Assembly: GCA_917880885.1 (NCBI GenBank)
Contig: OU862920.1
Coordinates: forward strand, 5,201,001 to 5,265,000
Reading direction: 5' to 3'
DNA: 64,000 bases
Source of the DNA: Limnephilus marmoratus
Taxonomy: Eukaryota > Arthropoda > Insecta > Trichoptera > Limnephilidae
The position numbers were made by a program, and so were the translations under genes. Shown one piece after another: positions 31,036 to 41,545 of the stretch. Position 1 is the first letter of the stretch. Each line of letters opens with the position of its first letter. Below the pieces are notes generated by a model, which was given only the letters and a program-made list of their open reading frames with translations, ran no database searches and was not told where the DNA came from.

Positions 31036-31595
31036 TTCTTGATCTTTAGCTTCGGAGTAGCCGTCAATTACCGTATACCAAGAACTATAGAGCTTGGCTC
31101 CGTCGTCTCTATTAATATTAATAGGATTTTTATGAATTTCAATTGCCTCTGTAATTAGGCGTGCTCTATAGGTTTTGGGTCTTCCCAGGACTTCAGGAAC
31201 AAATCCAAAGTAATGGCAGGTTTCAAGTAAATGCTCGGCAATTGCCGATTTGTCAGGGTGGCCAAGTTCACGCGCTCGAAAGTATTGTGATATCCTTTTG
31301 GAAATCGTCCGCTCTGCCTGGCCCACATAAACCTTGTCACATCCGAAACAGCTGAGTTTATACACTCCATCGGTTTCCGGAGGAAACATGGGCTTTGCAG
31401 ACCTCAGTAGGTCTTGTGTTTTAGTTGTGGTTCCGAAGACAGTCTTGATGCTTTCTTTCTTCAACAGTCTGGCAATTCTGTCTATGACACAGTAAACCTA
31501 AGGTAGGAAAGCACAACCTTTTGACTCTTGTTCAATTATGTCAGATATTTTTTGGTAATTGACGGCTACACCATAGCCAAACACAGAAAACTACT
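31036..31595 (-). pseudogene. Penelope-like element: GIY-YIG endonuclease and RT-EN linker
   Basis: Minus-strand reading is open from about 31595 (FGYGVAVNYQKISDII) through KGCAFLP, one TAG stop where Tyr is usual, then VIDRIARLLKKESIKTVF, and the GIY-YIG core GVYKLSCFGCDKVYVGQ, a catalytic-type Arg (ISKRISQYFR), AIAEHLLETCH, and RLITEAIEIHK. Penelope-like elements are the known retroelements with this RT-to-GIY-YIG order. The RT is missing. The 3' side is cut off by the LINE at 31035. Confidence 0.85.
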
Positions 31596-31654
31596 TTGAA
31601 GTTTAGCGTAATACCAACTCGAGTGGAGTGGAGCTGGCAACAAGGTATCGCTTC

Positions 31655-32020
31655 AAATCAAATCAAATCTAACCACATACATGTTATTATATTGTTTATA
31701 CAAATAAGAAAAATACAAAAACAGGTGTTTATAAGGAAATTGTTTAGTTACAATTTGAATTTGTGTATGTCTTGTATTTGTTTAATGTTATGTGGAAGTT
31801 TGTCATATTCTTTAACCGCCGTGCAATATGGTCCTTTTTGGAATATTGTTTTGTTTGATTTTGGTATTATTAAGTTTTCTGTGAATCTTGTAGCGTATTT
31901 ACGTGCTAAGTTTTTCTGTGGGAATTGGACTGTAGATGATCGCACTAACATGCATAACTCCATTATACATGTGTCTGTGACTGTCAGAATTTTCAGATTT
32001 TTAAACATAGGTCTACATGA
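31655..32020 (-). pseudogene. LINE 3' end inserted in the hammerhead repeat
   Basis: Minus-strand frame MFKNLKILTVTDTCI...KLPHNIKQIQDIHKFKL is a LINE C-terminus (the YxxLPxxI...FK motif). The 3' end is a (GATTT)n tail at 31655-31670. CTTC at 31651-31654 and 32021-32024 is the likely target duplication. Confidence 0.75.
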
Positions 32021-32059
32021 CTTCTAAGTACTTAAGCATACATTACACCACTAACAATT

Positions 32060-32120
32060 ACACATCTACCCTGATGATGAAGATCTGGCACTGTAACGCT
32101 GTCCGAAACGTTGGCTAAGG
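32060..32120 (+). ncRNA. Degenerate hammerhead-like motif
   Basis: CTGATGA at 32071-32077, then a longer insertion (TGAAGATCTGGCA), a CTGTAACGC loop, TGTCC, GAAA and ACGTTGGC. Compared with 63638, stem II is enlarged and mispaired, so this copy is probably inactive. Confidence 0.4.
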
Positions 32121-32234
32121 AAGGAGGTAGCGCAACACGGCATAACACCCAAAAAAAACTTGAAAAGCAATCAAAAGGTGATTTTTCTCAAAAACGGCGC
32201 CTTACAAAATTTGCATTTAATCCTTTGGCAAATA

Positions 32235-32376
32235 TACATTGGGACAATTTGGGAGGCGGGTATGGGTAATGCCACCCCGGGAACCATTTATTGGATAACC
32301 ATCACCTCCAGACTTAGCTGGGGTGCTCGGGTTTATCGGGTGACTTCTGTCCAGGTCTTGACGGCGTGTTATTCAC
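32235..32376 (+). repeat. Family A 5' fragment
   Basis: GACAATTTGGGAGGCGGGTA, then GGGAACCATTTATTGGATAA and GGGGTGCTCGGGTTTATCGG; stops at about 32376. Confidence 0.6.
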
Positions 32377-33329
32377 CGGCCATCGATGTTTTGAAAAGTT
32401 ATAGAAGGCTCGATAAAGCCCTAAAAAGTTCTGGAAGGAGCGAGGAAAATTGTGGAATGTTCGGGAATAGGGAATCGGGAACATCAGTAACCAAGCTAGT
32501 AAATTCTATTTTAATGCCTTTCTTCACAATGCTTAAAACTCATAAGAATTGCAAGTTTATTGTATTTTAAATATTAAATATTTTTTATTTTTTATTTTTT
32601 ATTTTACATACATAAATAAAGGCAGTACATCTTTAACATGAGAAAGAAATAGTATCTATAGATAAAATTACGATAGAAATAAAAAAGTATGTCAATGAAA
32701 TAAAAATATAAGCACCAACAATTTAAAGTACGGTGAGATATAATAACAATAAGTTTCAATAAAAAAATACATATATGATTTAAAAATACAAACAACAGAA
32801 ATTTCAAAGTAAGGTGATCAGAGGTTTACAAAATTGCAACATTACCGTGTCCAATAACACCTAAGTATTGGTTTCGCATAGTGCCAAACCGCTCTATCGA
32901 TAGTATCTCCTGTACCTGTGCAAGTTGCAGAGGACTATCCAATTATTATTTTAATATATTAGATAAGAAATTTTAATCATTTTTTTTTATATAACTAAAT
33001 AATACTACAGGTTATGATGGTTTATAATATATATTACAATGATTTTACTAAGACATTACATTTAATTACATTAATACAATAGGTAGAGATAGTTTAGTAA
33101 ATTTGTCGATGAACGAGTAGTTTAATAAATTTAACAAAGAATTCCTTAGTAAGTACTCGTATCATGGAAAAATGATTTCATTATTTCATGTTTAAATTGT
33201 GTCAGTGACATATTCCATACATCTACGTGCGAATACTTATTGCCCAAGTGTTAAATGTTATGAAACAAAACTGTTTTTATAAAAATAAATAAAACACTTT
33301 GTATTTTAACCACGAATTTATTATATTAC
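32377..33329. other. No gene seen
   Basis: Strongly AT-rich (TTTTTTATT repeats at 32581-32606). Frames here are low-complexity. Nothing assigned. Confidence 0.5.
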
Positions 33330-33370
33330 ATATCGACCGGTTTCGCTTACATCAAGCTTCTTCAGGATAT
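33330..33370 (-). ncRNA. Hammerhead-like motif with palindromic stem III
   Basis: Minus strand: stem I ATATC (33366-33370 on plus as GATAT), CTGAAGA (33359-33365), one unpaired base, stem II GCTT/AAGC, GAAA, the palindrome ACCGGT (33336-33341), cleavage C, then stem I partner GATAT. Stem I pairs 5 of 5. A stem III of palindromic ACCGGT needs a dimer to form, as proposed for small-stem-III hammerheads of Penelope-like elements. Confidence 0.6.
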
Positions 33371-33439
33371 AAGTAATAATAAGTAATAATATTTATTTTT
33401 ATAATATAATGTCTAACCACAAAGTAATTGCTTCATATG

Positions 33440-33470
<31 letters not shown>

Positions 33471-33711
33471 GTTTTTGTTTTTTGTCCATTTTTCTCAAAA
33501 CAAGAATATTGTTGGATACAACATTCTTTCAGGCAAGGGCTAAATTCTTTTTTGGGTTATTATGGCGCTTTGCGCTTCCTTTTTCTTTAACCGATTACAA
33601 ACACAATTTAAATCCTCGAAACTTACATTAATATTTTTATTTTTAATTGCAACAACAATATCACAGCCGAGTCATTTAGATACTCGCTTTTACATGGACC
33701 CAACTGCTTAT
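33371..33711. other. No gene seen; 28-bp A-tract
   Basis: Poly(A) at about 33441-33468 might end a retroposed sequence lying to its left, but no source is recognisable. Confidence 0.4.
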
Positions 33712-33850
33712 AACTGTTTGTAGCCAGTGAGACCAAGGCATTCCTAATTAGGGTATGTTGTGAGGCCGCAGGTGGTGGGAAGGGGAAGGAAATGGGAAAA
33801 AGGAAGGCGGGAAAGCTATTCATATCTGGTTAACAAAAATGGATATGCCT
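33712..33850 (-). repeat. SINE1 body fragment
   Basis: GTAGCCAGTGAGACCAAGGC, GGGTATGTTGTGAGGC and AAGGGGAAGGAAATGGG match the SINE1 3' body at 20400-20500. The tRNA head is absent. Confidence 0.55.
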
Positions 33851-34139
33851 GGCGGTACCTACTGCGTTTTTCTTGAGATGAGTTCTAAGTTCCAATGATG
33901 ACCAGACAACTAAGAATCATGCAACTTCAAATCTTTGAAAAGCCATTAAAAGTGATGAAAAAAAAATTTTTAAAATTGGTTGAATAGGTTGTGGGGTTTT
34001 TTCATAACTTTTAATGACTTTTCAAAGGAGTGTTGAAATGCGGCTTTGTTGAGTTGACGTGGAAGTGATGTGATTTTAGATTCTCACGGTCAAAAGTATT
34101 TTCGTTATTTATTTTTAGTGTGTTATTCCTATCATCATT

Positions 34140-34225
34140 GGGCTGATTTGTGTTGCTGTCCAAAGCATTGGTTAAGGAAAGAGATAACGCAACACGACAA
34201 ACACTCGAACCATTCAAAATACTGT
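34140..34225 (+). repeat. Degenerate hammerhead-type repeat fragment
   Basis: GCTGTCCAAAGCATTGGTTA and GATAACGCAACACGACAAAC align with 32098-32140; the CTGATGA core is lost. Confidence 0.5.
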
Positions 34226-34399
34226 TTAGCAGGCTGGCTTAAAATTGTAGTTGTATCAAAATGTAACAAAAACACATAATTTAAATTTAATGTAGTTCGG
34301 ATTATTAAAACTTCATACTCTCACCCTTTTCACGAATGTAAAATAAAATTAATTTATATAAAATAAATAAAGGTACAGTACCGCAGAGATTTGCGACGC

Positions 34400-34615
34400 A
34401 CTATACCCCTGCGCTATGGGACGCGCTCGGCGAGGCGCGAATTTGCGCATTACATTCCGACGACCCGAAAAAAACAAAGCGGCCAATGAGCGCAGACCTA
34501 TCGTCGTTTTCGTTTTATATCTCAACCAATAGGAGCCTTGAGCCCGGTTTGATGCTTTGCAGGTGCCGTAGTGCGTCATTTCCGTTTCATCCGAATTTAA
34601 ATTCACCTATTTATT
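34400..34615 (-). repeat. Repeat family C2 copy
   Basis: Minus orientation: TTATATCTCAACCAATAGGA, TTTGATGCTTTGCAGGTGCC and CGTCATTTCCGTTTCATCCG correspond to 16800-16910. The left part (34400-34500) is GC- and CpG-rich. Confidence 0.5.
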
Positions 34616-35164
34616 TAAATTAGGCTAAAGAAACTTCCATTCAAAAACTTTTTGATTGTTTAGTTTTATAAATGATTATGTTATTATTTAGCATTAAGTT
34701 TTTATATGATGTTTTAAGAAACCTTCTCATATCGATTAAATTAATTTGCATATTCCCAAAAATCAATGTTAAAAGCTTTACACTGGCGAACAGTCTTATT
34801 GTTTGGTAGGAATCGTGGTGTTAAATTACCTTTCGGCACGCACCTCCCCCTCCCCCCCTCCCCACCCCTGCCTGGTGGCCGTGTTGCGTTGAGTTGGAAA
34901 TTCGGGCTCTATTCATAAATATTGATTGTTTATTGTTTCAGAGTTTCATTAGAGAAATAATAATGTTTTATAAATAAAGCAAACGCTTAATCACCCGACC
35001 TTTAATAAAAGCTAAACACGGCACCGGGACAAAGTGTTAAGATATTGAATTTCGTTATTATTTATTATTGTGTGTACACGAATATCACGCTGAATAAATT
35101 GCGTGAAAATCAACAGAAAAATGTCTTCGAATTTAATTCAATATTTCTAAAATCCAAATATCAA
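34616..35164. other. No gene seen
   Basis: AT-rich except a C-rich stretch 34844-34870. No repeat identified. Confidence 0.45.
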
Positions 35165-35427
35165 ATCTGCCATAGGTCACCCCAAGTAGTTCGCTACGTT
35201 TGGTGGCCTAGCAGGGGTGCCCGGGTTCATGGACTGAGGTTTGTCAAGGACTTGGCGGCCTATGTGTCTGCCCATCTGCTTCATGGCGGTCCGGATCGAG
35301 AGAGACGGATGAGGAGATCTTTTGACATCTCCAGCCAGAATCCCTCGACCCATCGCCTTGCTACGCAGTTGAATGGATGGATTCATATGTCACTCCTGGA
35401 CACACTGACCTCCAGATTTGATTGATT
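35165..35427 (+). repeat. Family A 5' two-thirds
   Basis: TCTGCCATAGGTCACCCCAA through GGTGCCCGGGTTCATGGACT to CTGGACACACTGACC, then breaks off into Helitron sequence. The 3' hairpin is missing. Confidence 0.65.
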
Positions 35428-35518
35428 GTTAGGATTGATAGGAATGGACATGCGGGGAGAAACAATTTATTTCTTTGAATGGCATTGCAACCTGCAACGC
35501 TTGGCGCGTACCAGCTAG
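35428..35518 (+). mobile_element. Helitron 3' end fragment
   Basis: GGGGAGAAACAATTTATTTC matches 50973-50995; the end is CTAG at 35515-35518 followed by T. Directly fused to the family A fragment. Confidence 0.55.
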
Positions 35519-35757
35519 TAATTATTATAAAATTATAACTTTTGAGCATTATTTACCTTTTTAAACTTAAATCGAATTGAAAAATACCATTAATAATAAG
35601 AGAACGTACCCATACTACTTACTTATACCACATTTTGCAATTTTTAACCCCCCCCCCTCGGTGACCACGTGTAGTATATTCCAAGACCCCCTAACCTCTC
35701 GTACCTGTTTCCTTCCTTCTCTCCTTCCTTTCCCTTTCTTCCTTTCCTTAAAAAAAA

Positions 35758-35991
35758 ACCGAGTGTGCTTTAGACCACCCAACTGAAGTAAAACTTCTTT
35801 AGCTCCATCTATATGATATGAAGAGTGAAAGAAAATGTGCGCGCGCACTGCTCTCTCTTGCTCCTACAGTGTGATACAGACCAGCTTACTCCCCAAGTCA
35901 AGCGTGCATAAAGGCCCGACCGTTCGCCTCGCCCGATCACACTTTTAATAACGCTCTCGTCACACATTCATAAGAAGTTTTACTTCAAAAA
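35758..35991 (-). repeat. Family B copy, internally deleted
   Basis: CGAGTGTGCTTTAGACCACC at the left and AGAAGTTTTACTTCAAAAAG at the right, with the middle (ACGTAACT repeats) deleted. Confidence 0.65.
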
Positions 35992-36556
35992 GATAACGGT
36001 CGCAACTATGACTCAAAAGATTGCAAAAAATACGTTTACATTTAAAATACAATAAAACGAGAGGTTCTGGGTTAACGTCTTATTTGCCACCATTATCTTT
36101 TAATTTTTCCATGTCTTGTTTTCTTTCATTTAGATTATGGTGGTATCTTCTTCAATTTTGTTATTAGAAAATTTTGTGCGATATTTTAAAAATAATTTGT
36201 GGTAATAATTAAACGTGAATACAAAGACTTATCATTATTATTCAGCATATGAATAAGAACAAGTGACACTCGACACAAATACAAACTGTTGCCAACATTG
36301 AGAACGACTGGAAACTTTGCCGTTATATCTCACTGAGAAGTTTCACCCCTATTTACACTTTTCTTAGAAGAATTCATTACCTCCATAATACTGTCATTTC
36401 TCATAATACTTATTGTTTATGAAACATACACTAACTTACACATCGTTTAAATTTGTCACATTTATCACGGTGCTCATGAATTTCTGTTTCAGTCCACATC
36501 GTTTTTTAAAAATGAATTCACGATATCAATTGTGAAATTTTCTGGGAGTGTTTTTT
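35992..36556. other. No gene seen
   Basis: AT-rich, unassigned. Confidence 0.5.
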
Positions 36557-36830
36557 TTTTTAGTGAAACTTCTTTTGCCCCGTTAGCAATTTGAAATTCG
36601 GTTGAAACGGAATTCGTCACAAAAAGTTAATATTTGACGCTCGGTTCTAATATAATGCGGTAAATTAACAAATACGCACGGGCCTCCAATAACGCCGCGG
36701 TATAAAGCGCCCGACTCTCAGCGCCCAGAGAGACATCCAGTCCAATCAATATCTAATCTTCAAACCACTTTAAAATAAACAGGCAAAAGAAAAAAAGCGA
36801 ACTTCCACTGCGTGTGAATTGCAAACTCTG
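36557..36830 (-). repeat. Composite repeat: family C ends around SINE2
   Basis: AGTGAAACTTCTTTTGCCCC...ACGGAATTCG, then CGGTTCTAATATAATGCGGT, the tRNA-like GCGGTATAAAGCGCCCGACT, ATCCAGTCCAATCAATATC, and the family C end ACTTCCACTGCGTGTGAATT. Same arrangement as 19474-19868. Confidence 0.5.
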
Positions 36831-36948
36831 ATTTTTTTACATTAGCTCCACACAAGAGGCCCTGAGGAAAAAAGTTCTTAACAATCTTTGAGGATGCGGT
36901 ATGGAGGATTTTTTAAGGAAAGAAAAGAAAGGATGTTCTGGGAAGGTT
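36831..36948 (-). repeat. Family A 3' hairpin fragment
   Basis: TTTACATTAGCTCCACACAA, GGCCCTGAGGAAAAAAG, then GAGGATGCGGTATGGAGGAT; hairpin arms decayed. Confidence 0.6.
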
Positions 36949-37379
36949 AAAGGAATGAGGTTACGTGGCTGTGGCTCCTTAACTCAACTGGGTACACTTG
37001 CGATTATTTGTGTGGGGGTACTGTTATAGTACCTATTTGCCTGCGGGCTCTGCACAATACGCCCAGCGTCTGAGAGGCTAACTTAACTCAACTTTAAATG
37101 GAGTGCTCTTATCCGGATAAGCACTAATAAGATACGATCTAACTGATAATAATGGTTAGGTATGTATTTTTTTGGTTATTTCATGTCAATTTAAAAAAAA
37201 AACTTTTTCAAACTTACTAACCTAGTGATATGTCGATTTTAAATTTGATAAAGATGTTCTCCTAGGCCTTGGAAATATGAAAAAAAAACATTTTATATAT
37301 TTTTTAAATATCCCATGAAATAAAAGCAGTTCACACACAGAGTTTTTGAATTCCAAGGACTCGCGATGAACAGGATCTC
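36949..37379. other. No gene seen
   Basis: AT-rich, unassigned. Confidence 0.5.
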
Positions 37380-37382
37380 TTA

Positions 37383-37709
37383 TGGTGGGTTTCTTCATTT
37401 ACCGAGAATGCTAAATGCAATGCTAATTGTAAAAGTAAACGATCGAAATTTAAAATGTTCTATGCATTTGACCGTTTACTTTTACAATTGGCATTTATTT
37501 ATTTATTTGTTTGTTTATTTAGTACAAGATTATACATGTATATACATAATTCATTAATTTTTTTTGACTGCCCAACTAGGAGTATTCCCGTTTTAGGACA
37601 GTCGAATTATTATGGGTAAAATGGAACATGATTTGTATTTGTACAAAAAAGAAAGAAAATTGCATTTAGCATTGCATTTAGCATTCTCGGAAAATGAAGA
37701 AACCCACCC
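37383..37709. mobile_element. MITE with about 43-bp TIRs and TTA target sites, carrying a LINE 3' end
   Basis: Left terminus GGTGGGTTTCTTCATTTACC (from 37384) matches the complement of 37667-37708 over about 43 bp. TTA flanks both sides (37380-37382, 37710-37712), as in PIF/Harbinger-type elements. A second inverted pair (TTGTAAAAGTAAACG at 37428, CGTTTACTTTTACAA at 37469) lies inside. Bases 37493-37655 are an inserted minus-strand LINE 3' UTR with an (AAAT)n tail, flanked by GCATTT on both sides. Confidence 0.7.
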
Positions 37710-37734
37710 TTAGTCTTAATAATTAAACGTATTT

Positions 37735-37905
37735 CACACTGAACCCCAGATTCCTACCCACCCCTTAAACTCTTTTCCTTCCCAAAACTCTCCTCTCCTT
37801 CCTTTCCTTAAAAAAATCCTCCACACAGCATCCCCAAAGATGACATAGGCCCTGAGGGAAATTATTTTCCTTAGGGTCTCCTGTGTGGAGCTCATGTAAA
37901 AAAAA
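37735..37905 (+). repeat. Family A 3' half
   Basis: CACTGAACCCCAGATTCCTA to the hairpin GCCCTGAGGGAAATTATTTT and CTCATGTAAAAAAAAA. Confidence 0.65.
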
Positions 37906-38034
37906 ATCCTGCGAACCCGCTGCCTCTATGATTTCGTCATGTCCAAGGATTATGCGAAAGTTCTCAAAATTCACTGTGATACATAACATTTATACAATAT
38001 TTGTCGTAAACAACTAATATTGTTGAATTTAACT

Positions 38035-38095
38035 TTGTTTTTGAATTGAATTTAAAACTCGATGAAATGAAAATAGCGACACTAAAAGAGACATT
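38035..38095 (-). repeat. Family C fragment
   Basis: AAAACTCGATGAAATGAAAA, then TAGCGACACTAAAAGAGAC only. Confidence 0.5.
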
Positions 38096-38297
38096 TTCTT
38101 GCTGTCATAAGTTTATACAAATTTTCCGAAAATTTCTAATTTTTTTGCTGTCATAAGTTTATACAAATCTCAAGGAGGGTACTGTGGGTACATTAAGTTC
38201 CAGTATTGCATACAAGAATAGTAGCAGTTAAACTACATCACATTATTAAATAGATACGATGTTTGTTGGAGTGCAGTGAAAAAAAATATATATCATA

Positions 38298-39483
38298 CTA
38301 GCTTTTTTCCGCGGCTTCGCTCGCATGGTATTAGGGGTTTCCCACTCCGCCTCCTCCACCTTCCCTCTCCCCACTCCACTACCCTCATCAACCCCCTCCC
38401 CCCTCCCCCTCCACCCACCCCTCCCCCCATTCCACTCCCCCCATCAACCTACCTCCCCCTCCCCCCTCCCCCAACCCCCCCACACTCCTCTCACCTCCAC
38501 CTTCCCTCTCCCCACTCCACTCATCCATCAACCCGCCTCTCCCTCCCCCTCCTTCTCCACCGACCCCACCCCCACCCCATACCCTTCCCACTCCACCTCC
38601 TCCCACCTTCCTGCAACCCTCCCCCTTCCACTTCTTTCCCTCCCACCTCTCCCACCCCACTCCGCCTCCTCCACCTTCCCTCTCTTCACTCCCATCAACC
38701 CACTCCCCATATACCTCCACCCACCCCTTCCCTCACCCCTACCCCTTACTTCCCTCCGATCCCTCCTACCCCACTCCGCCTCCTCCACCTTCCCTCTCCC
38801 CACACCACTCACCCCATCAACCCCCTTCCCCCATCCCCTACTCCTCCCCACACCCTCCTCCATCCTTCCCCTTTCCCCTTCCTTCCCTCCCCCCTCTCCC
38901 TCCCCTAACCCCCTCCCCACTCCCCTATCCCACCTCTCGCATTCCACACATTCATTCCCGATACATTCAGTTTTCAAACTGCTCACGTGCAACCTATTAT
39001 AATTTTTTATACAAATTTCATAATGCCAGAACTCAACGGTAGTTTTATACAAAATAACGAACAACAAAAAAAGAATTATCCAATTTGGTGCAGTTGTTCG
39101 GGTTTATGCGCATACATATTGTACATTTCGGCGATCCATTTTTAGAGATAGTTATTAAGTACGACGCCAGCAAAGCACTCTTTTTAGGGTGAATTGCCAA
39201 ATTAAAAAAAAACATCGTTTCCAAGGTGACAATTGGTGTGTTTTTTTCTGACGTTTGCAATAAATCGATTTTGTTACCGACAGAAAACGTGTGATAAATA
39301 ATTTCATAACGCCAGAGATTATTCATAACGCCAGAGCTTACCAATATATATAGCCTATAGATCTCGCAAACGATGTAGCTTTCTATTAGTGAAAGAATTT
39401 TTTAAATCCATTCAGTAGTTTTTGTGTGAAAGAGTAACAAACATACATCCATACAAACTTTCCCCTTTATAATATTAGTAGGA
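38298..39483 (-). mobile_element. Non-autonomous Helitron, complete
   Basis: Minus strand: 5' TCCTACTAATATTATAAAGG from 39483, with AAGTTTGTATGGATGTATGT, and 3' end GCGAGCGAAGCCGCGGAAAA...GCTAG with CTAG at 38298-38301. Host bases are A before and T after, the standard Helitron target. Length 1,186 bp. The interior contains the C/T-rich block 38340-38940. No Rep/helicase coding. Confidence 0.85.
38340..38940. repeat. C/T-rich imperfect minisatellite inside the Helitron
   Basis: Variant units of CCACTCCRCCTCCTCCACCT / TTCCCTCTCCCCACTCC recur at least five times. All long proline-rich (plus) and glycine-rich (minus) frames here arise from this composition and are not genes. Confidence 0.8.
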
Positions 39484-39899
39484 TAGTAGGATTATATAAT
39501 TTTATCCAAATCAAAAATTTTTCTTAGGTAAAATAACAAGAGAAGATTTTCAAAAGCTTTCCTGTGAAGCGAAACATGACTCAAAATTGTTGTTAAATCA
39601 CCATATTAACGTTAATAATTGATCTGATCTGATTGATCTCGAAATACTAAGTTTTGAGCAAAATTCGAATGCCTGCCATAAATCAAATTTCATTTATACG
39701 TCTGTGTTTTACATATTAAATATGCTAAAAATAGCACCGAAAGTACATTAGTATGATATTTTGAAATATCCTATTACTGACCCAGACAACATCAACAGTT
39801 TGTTTTATCCACTACAAGTTTTTCTGCATTGCAATTGATTTGGTGGTATTTATGAGGAATCTATTATTGTACCAGATAGAGGGTACCAACATTTTTACT
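39484..39899. other. No gene seen
   Basis: AT-rich, unassigned. Confidence 0.5.
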
Positions 39900-40985
39900 T
39901 ATATGTAAAAGTTTACCCTTTTCTACACTCTTGTACGCTCTTCTTCAACATTTATATAAACGGCATTGGATCATGCTTTCTAAATTCCGAATTTGTGCTT
40001 TACGCTGATGACATGAAAATATTCAAAGTTGTTTTTTCTCTCTCTGATTGTGAAGTGTTATAAAGTGACTTAGATAGGCTTTGCAAGTATTGCAATGTTA
40101 ACTGTTTAGACATAAATTTTTCCAAATGTCACACTGTGACATTCACCAGAATTTATTTAATAATGAACCTGTCATATCTAAAATGGAATGTAAAGATCTA
40201 GGTGTTTACCTTGATAGCAAACTTATATTTATTAAGCATATCAACTCAATCGTTCACAGATCATATAAAATGCTTGGTTTTGTTCTTCGTATAAGTAAAG
40301 TGTTCAGTAACCCGCATACAGTAGTAATGTTATATTTTGCATTAGTCAGAAGTACACTGAAATACGCCTTGCCAAATTGGAACCTGCAGTACAAAGTTTA
40401 CGTAGATAGCATAGAACATATTCAAAACAAATTTATAAAATATCTTACCTTCAAATTCAACAATAACTTTGAATGCACATTTCAAACTTTGCAACTGAGG
40501 CAAGCAATAGCTGATTTGACATTTATACACAAAATTTTAAACAATAACATGGACTGTACTGCACTTATTTCCTTTGTAAATTTTAACATACCCTTAAGAT
40601 GTACACGCCGTACAGAAATGTTCCACACGTTTAATTACAAGACAAATGCAGCAAGTAATTCGCCAATCAATCGTGCTCTTCATATGTTCAATAATTTTGG
40701 TCTAAATTCTAACATCGCCATTTTCTACGATTCATTGCCTAAATTTAAAAAGAGCATTATGTCAATAATATAATTTGTTCATAGCACATAAATACACACA
40801 TACAAACACGCTTTCGCATTATGCACATCTCCCGGTAATTACTTAATATACCTACACTAAAGAAACACATCATAGGTTCCCACTATGAAAAACTCAATCA
40901 TTGTAAATTGTTTTCACCATTGTAAATAATGTACTGTTTAATAATAATAATAATGTTTGTTCCTGTTTATAAATAAAATAAAATG
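39900..40985 (+). pseudogene. 5'-truncated LINE RT remnant
   Basis: Frame-shifted translation: FFNIYINGIGS (about 39940), YADDMKIFKV (about 39999), then an open 215-codon frame from 40126 with CKDLGVYLDSKLIF, YKMLGFVLRISK, LVRSTLKYALPNWN and the C-terminal YDSLPKFKKSI, stop at 40773. AT-rich 3' region with (AATAAT)n and a final AATAAAATAAAATG. Same clade as 3526-4892, not the same copy. Confidence 0.85.
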
Positions 40986-41318
40986 TTACTGCATACTCCA
41001 CCCAAATTTAAATTTTTTTGAAATGTTTGAATAATCAACTGGACGATCGATTTATCAATTTACGTTAAAACGGTGATTCAATAACAATTGTGAGTAATCT
41101 TTTGCTTCGAAGGTAACCTAAGGGTGAAAATTAACAAAAAATGTGCTGTAAAATTTAGTCAAAGGTTTATTAAGAACTAATACTTCATATAATCGCAGTA
41201 ATCAATAAATCTTTCCCAGCACTCAGCGCTGAACACGCTAAGCCAATTACAGCAAATTACATTTCTTTATATTTCTAATGGTTTAGACGTGTTTTTTAAA
41301 ACTCCAAATATGTATTTT
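40986..41318. other. No gene seen
   Basis: AT-rich, unassigned. Confidence 0.5.
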
Positions 41319-41545
41319 TTTATGTGAATACCACACAAGTGCTCCAGCTCCTCCCAACCGTCTGGAGCCAGTGAGATTATGGCATCCTCATTTGGGGTAT
41401 GTTGTGAGGCTGAAGGTGGTGGAAATGGGAAGGATATGTCGATACAAATTAAGCAAATAAAATTTTCTTGCGCACGCCTGGTTTCGAACCCGCGATCTCC
41501 GGATTGGTACTCGAGAGCCTTACCCCTCGATCACAGGCTCTAAAA
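41319..41545 (-). mobile_element. SINE1 copy with internal deletion and variant head
   Basis: Minus strand: head GAGCCTGTGATCGAGGGGTA, B-box GGTTCGAAACC (one base inserted), AAATTTTATTTGCTTAATTT linker, then directly the 3' body (GCCTCACAACATACCCCAAA). About 180 bp of body is missing. The head differs from the other copies, suggesting a different tRNA-head subfamily. Confidence 0.65.

Larger units (their letters stand above)
31608..32150 (+). repeat. Hammerhead-type repeat, interrupted by a LINE tail
   Basis: Left part 31608-31654 (ATACCAACTCGAGTGGAGTG...GGTATCGCTTC) and right part 32021-32150 (CTTCTAAGTACTTAAGCATA...GCGCAACACGGCATAACACC) are contiguous in the copy at 23156-23020. It lies head-on against the minus-strand Penelope fragment, an arrangement known for inverted terminal repeats of Penelope-like elements. 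Confidence 0.65.

Noticed and set aside
38276..39002. Long proline/serine-rich frames on plus and glycine-rich frames on minus
   Set aside because: They follow from the C/T-rich minisatellite in a Helitron; no domain and all frames are open together.
39994..40010. CTGATGA followed by GAAAA as a hammerhead
   Set aside because: It encodes the YADDM motif of the LINE RT and lacks stem II.
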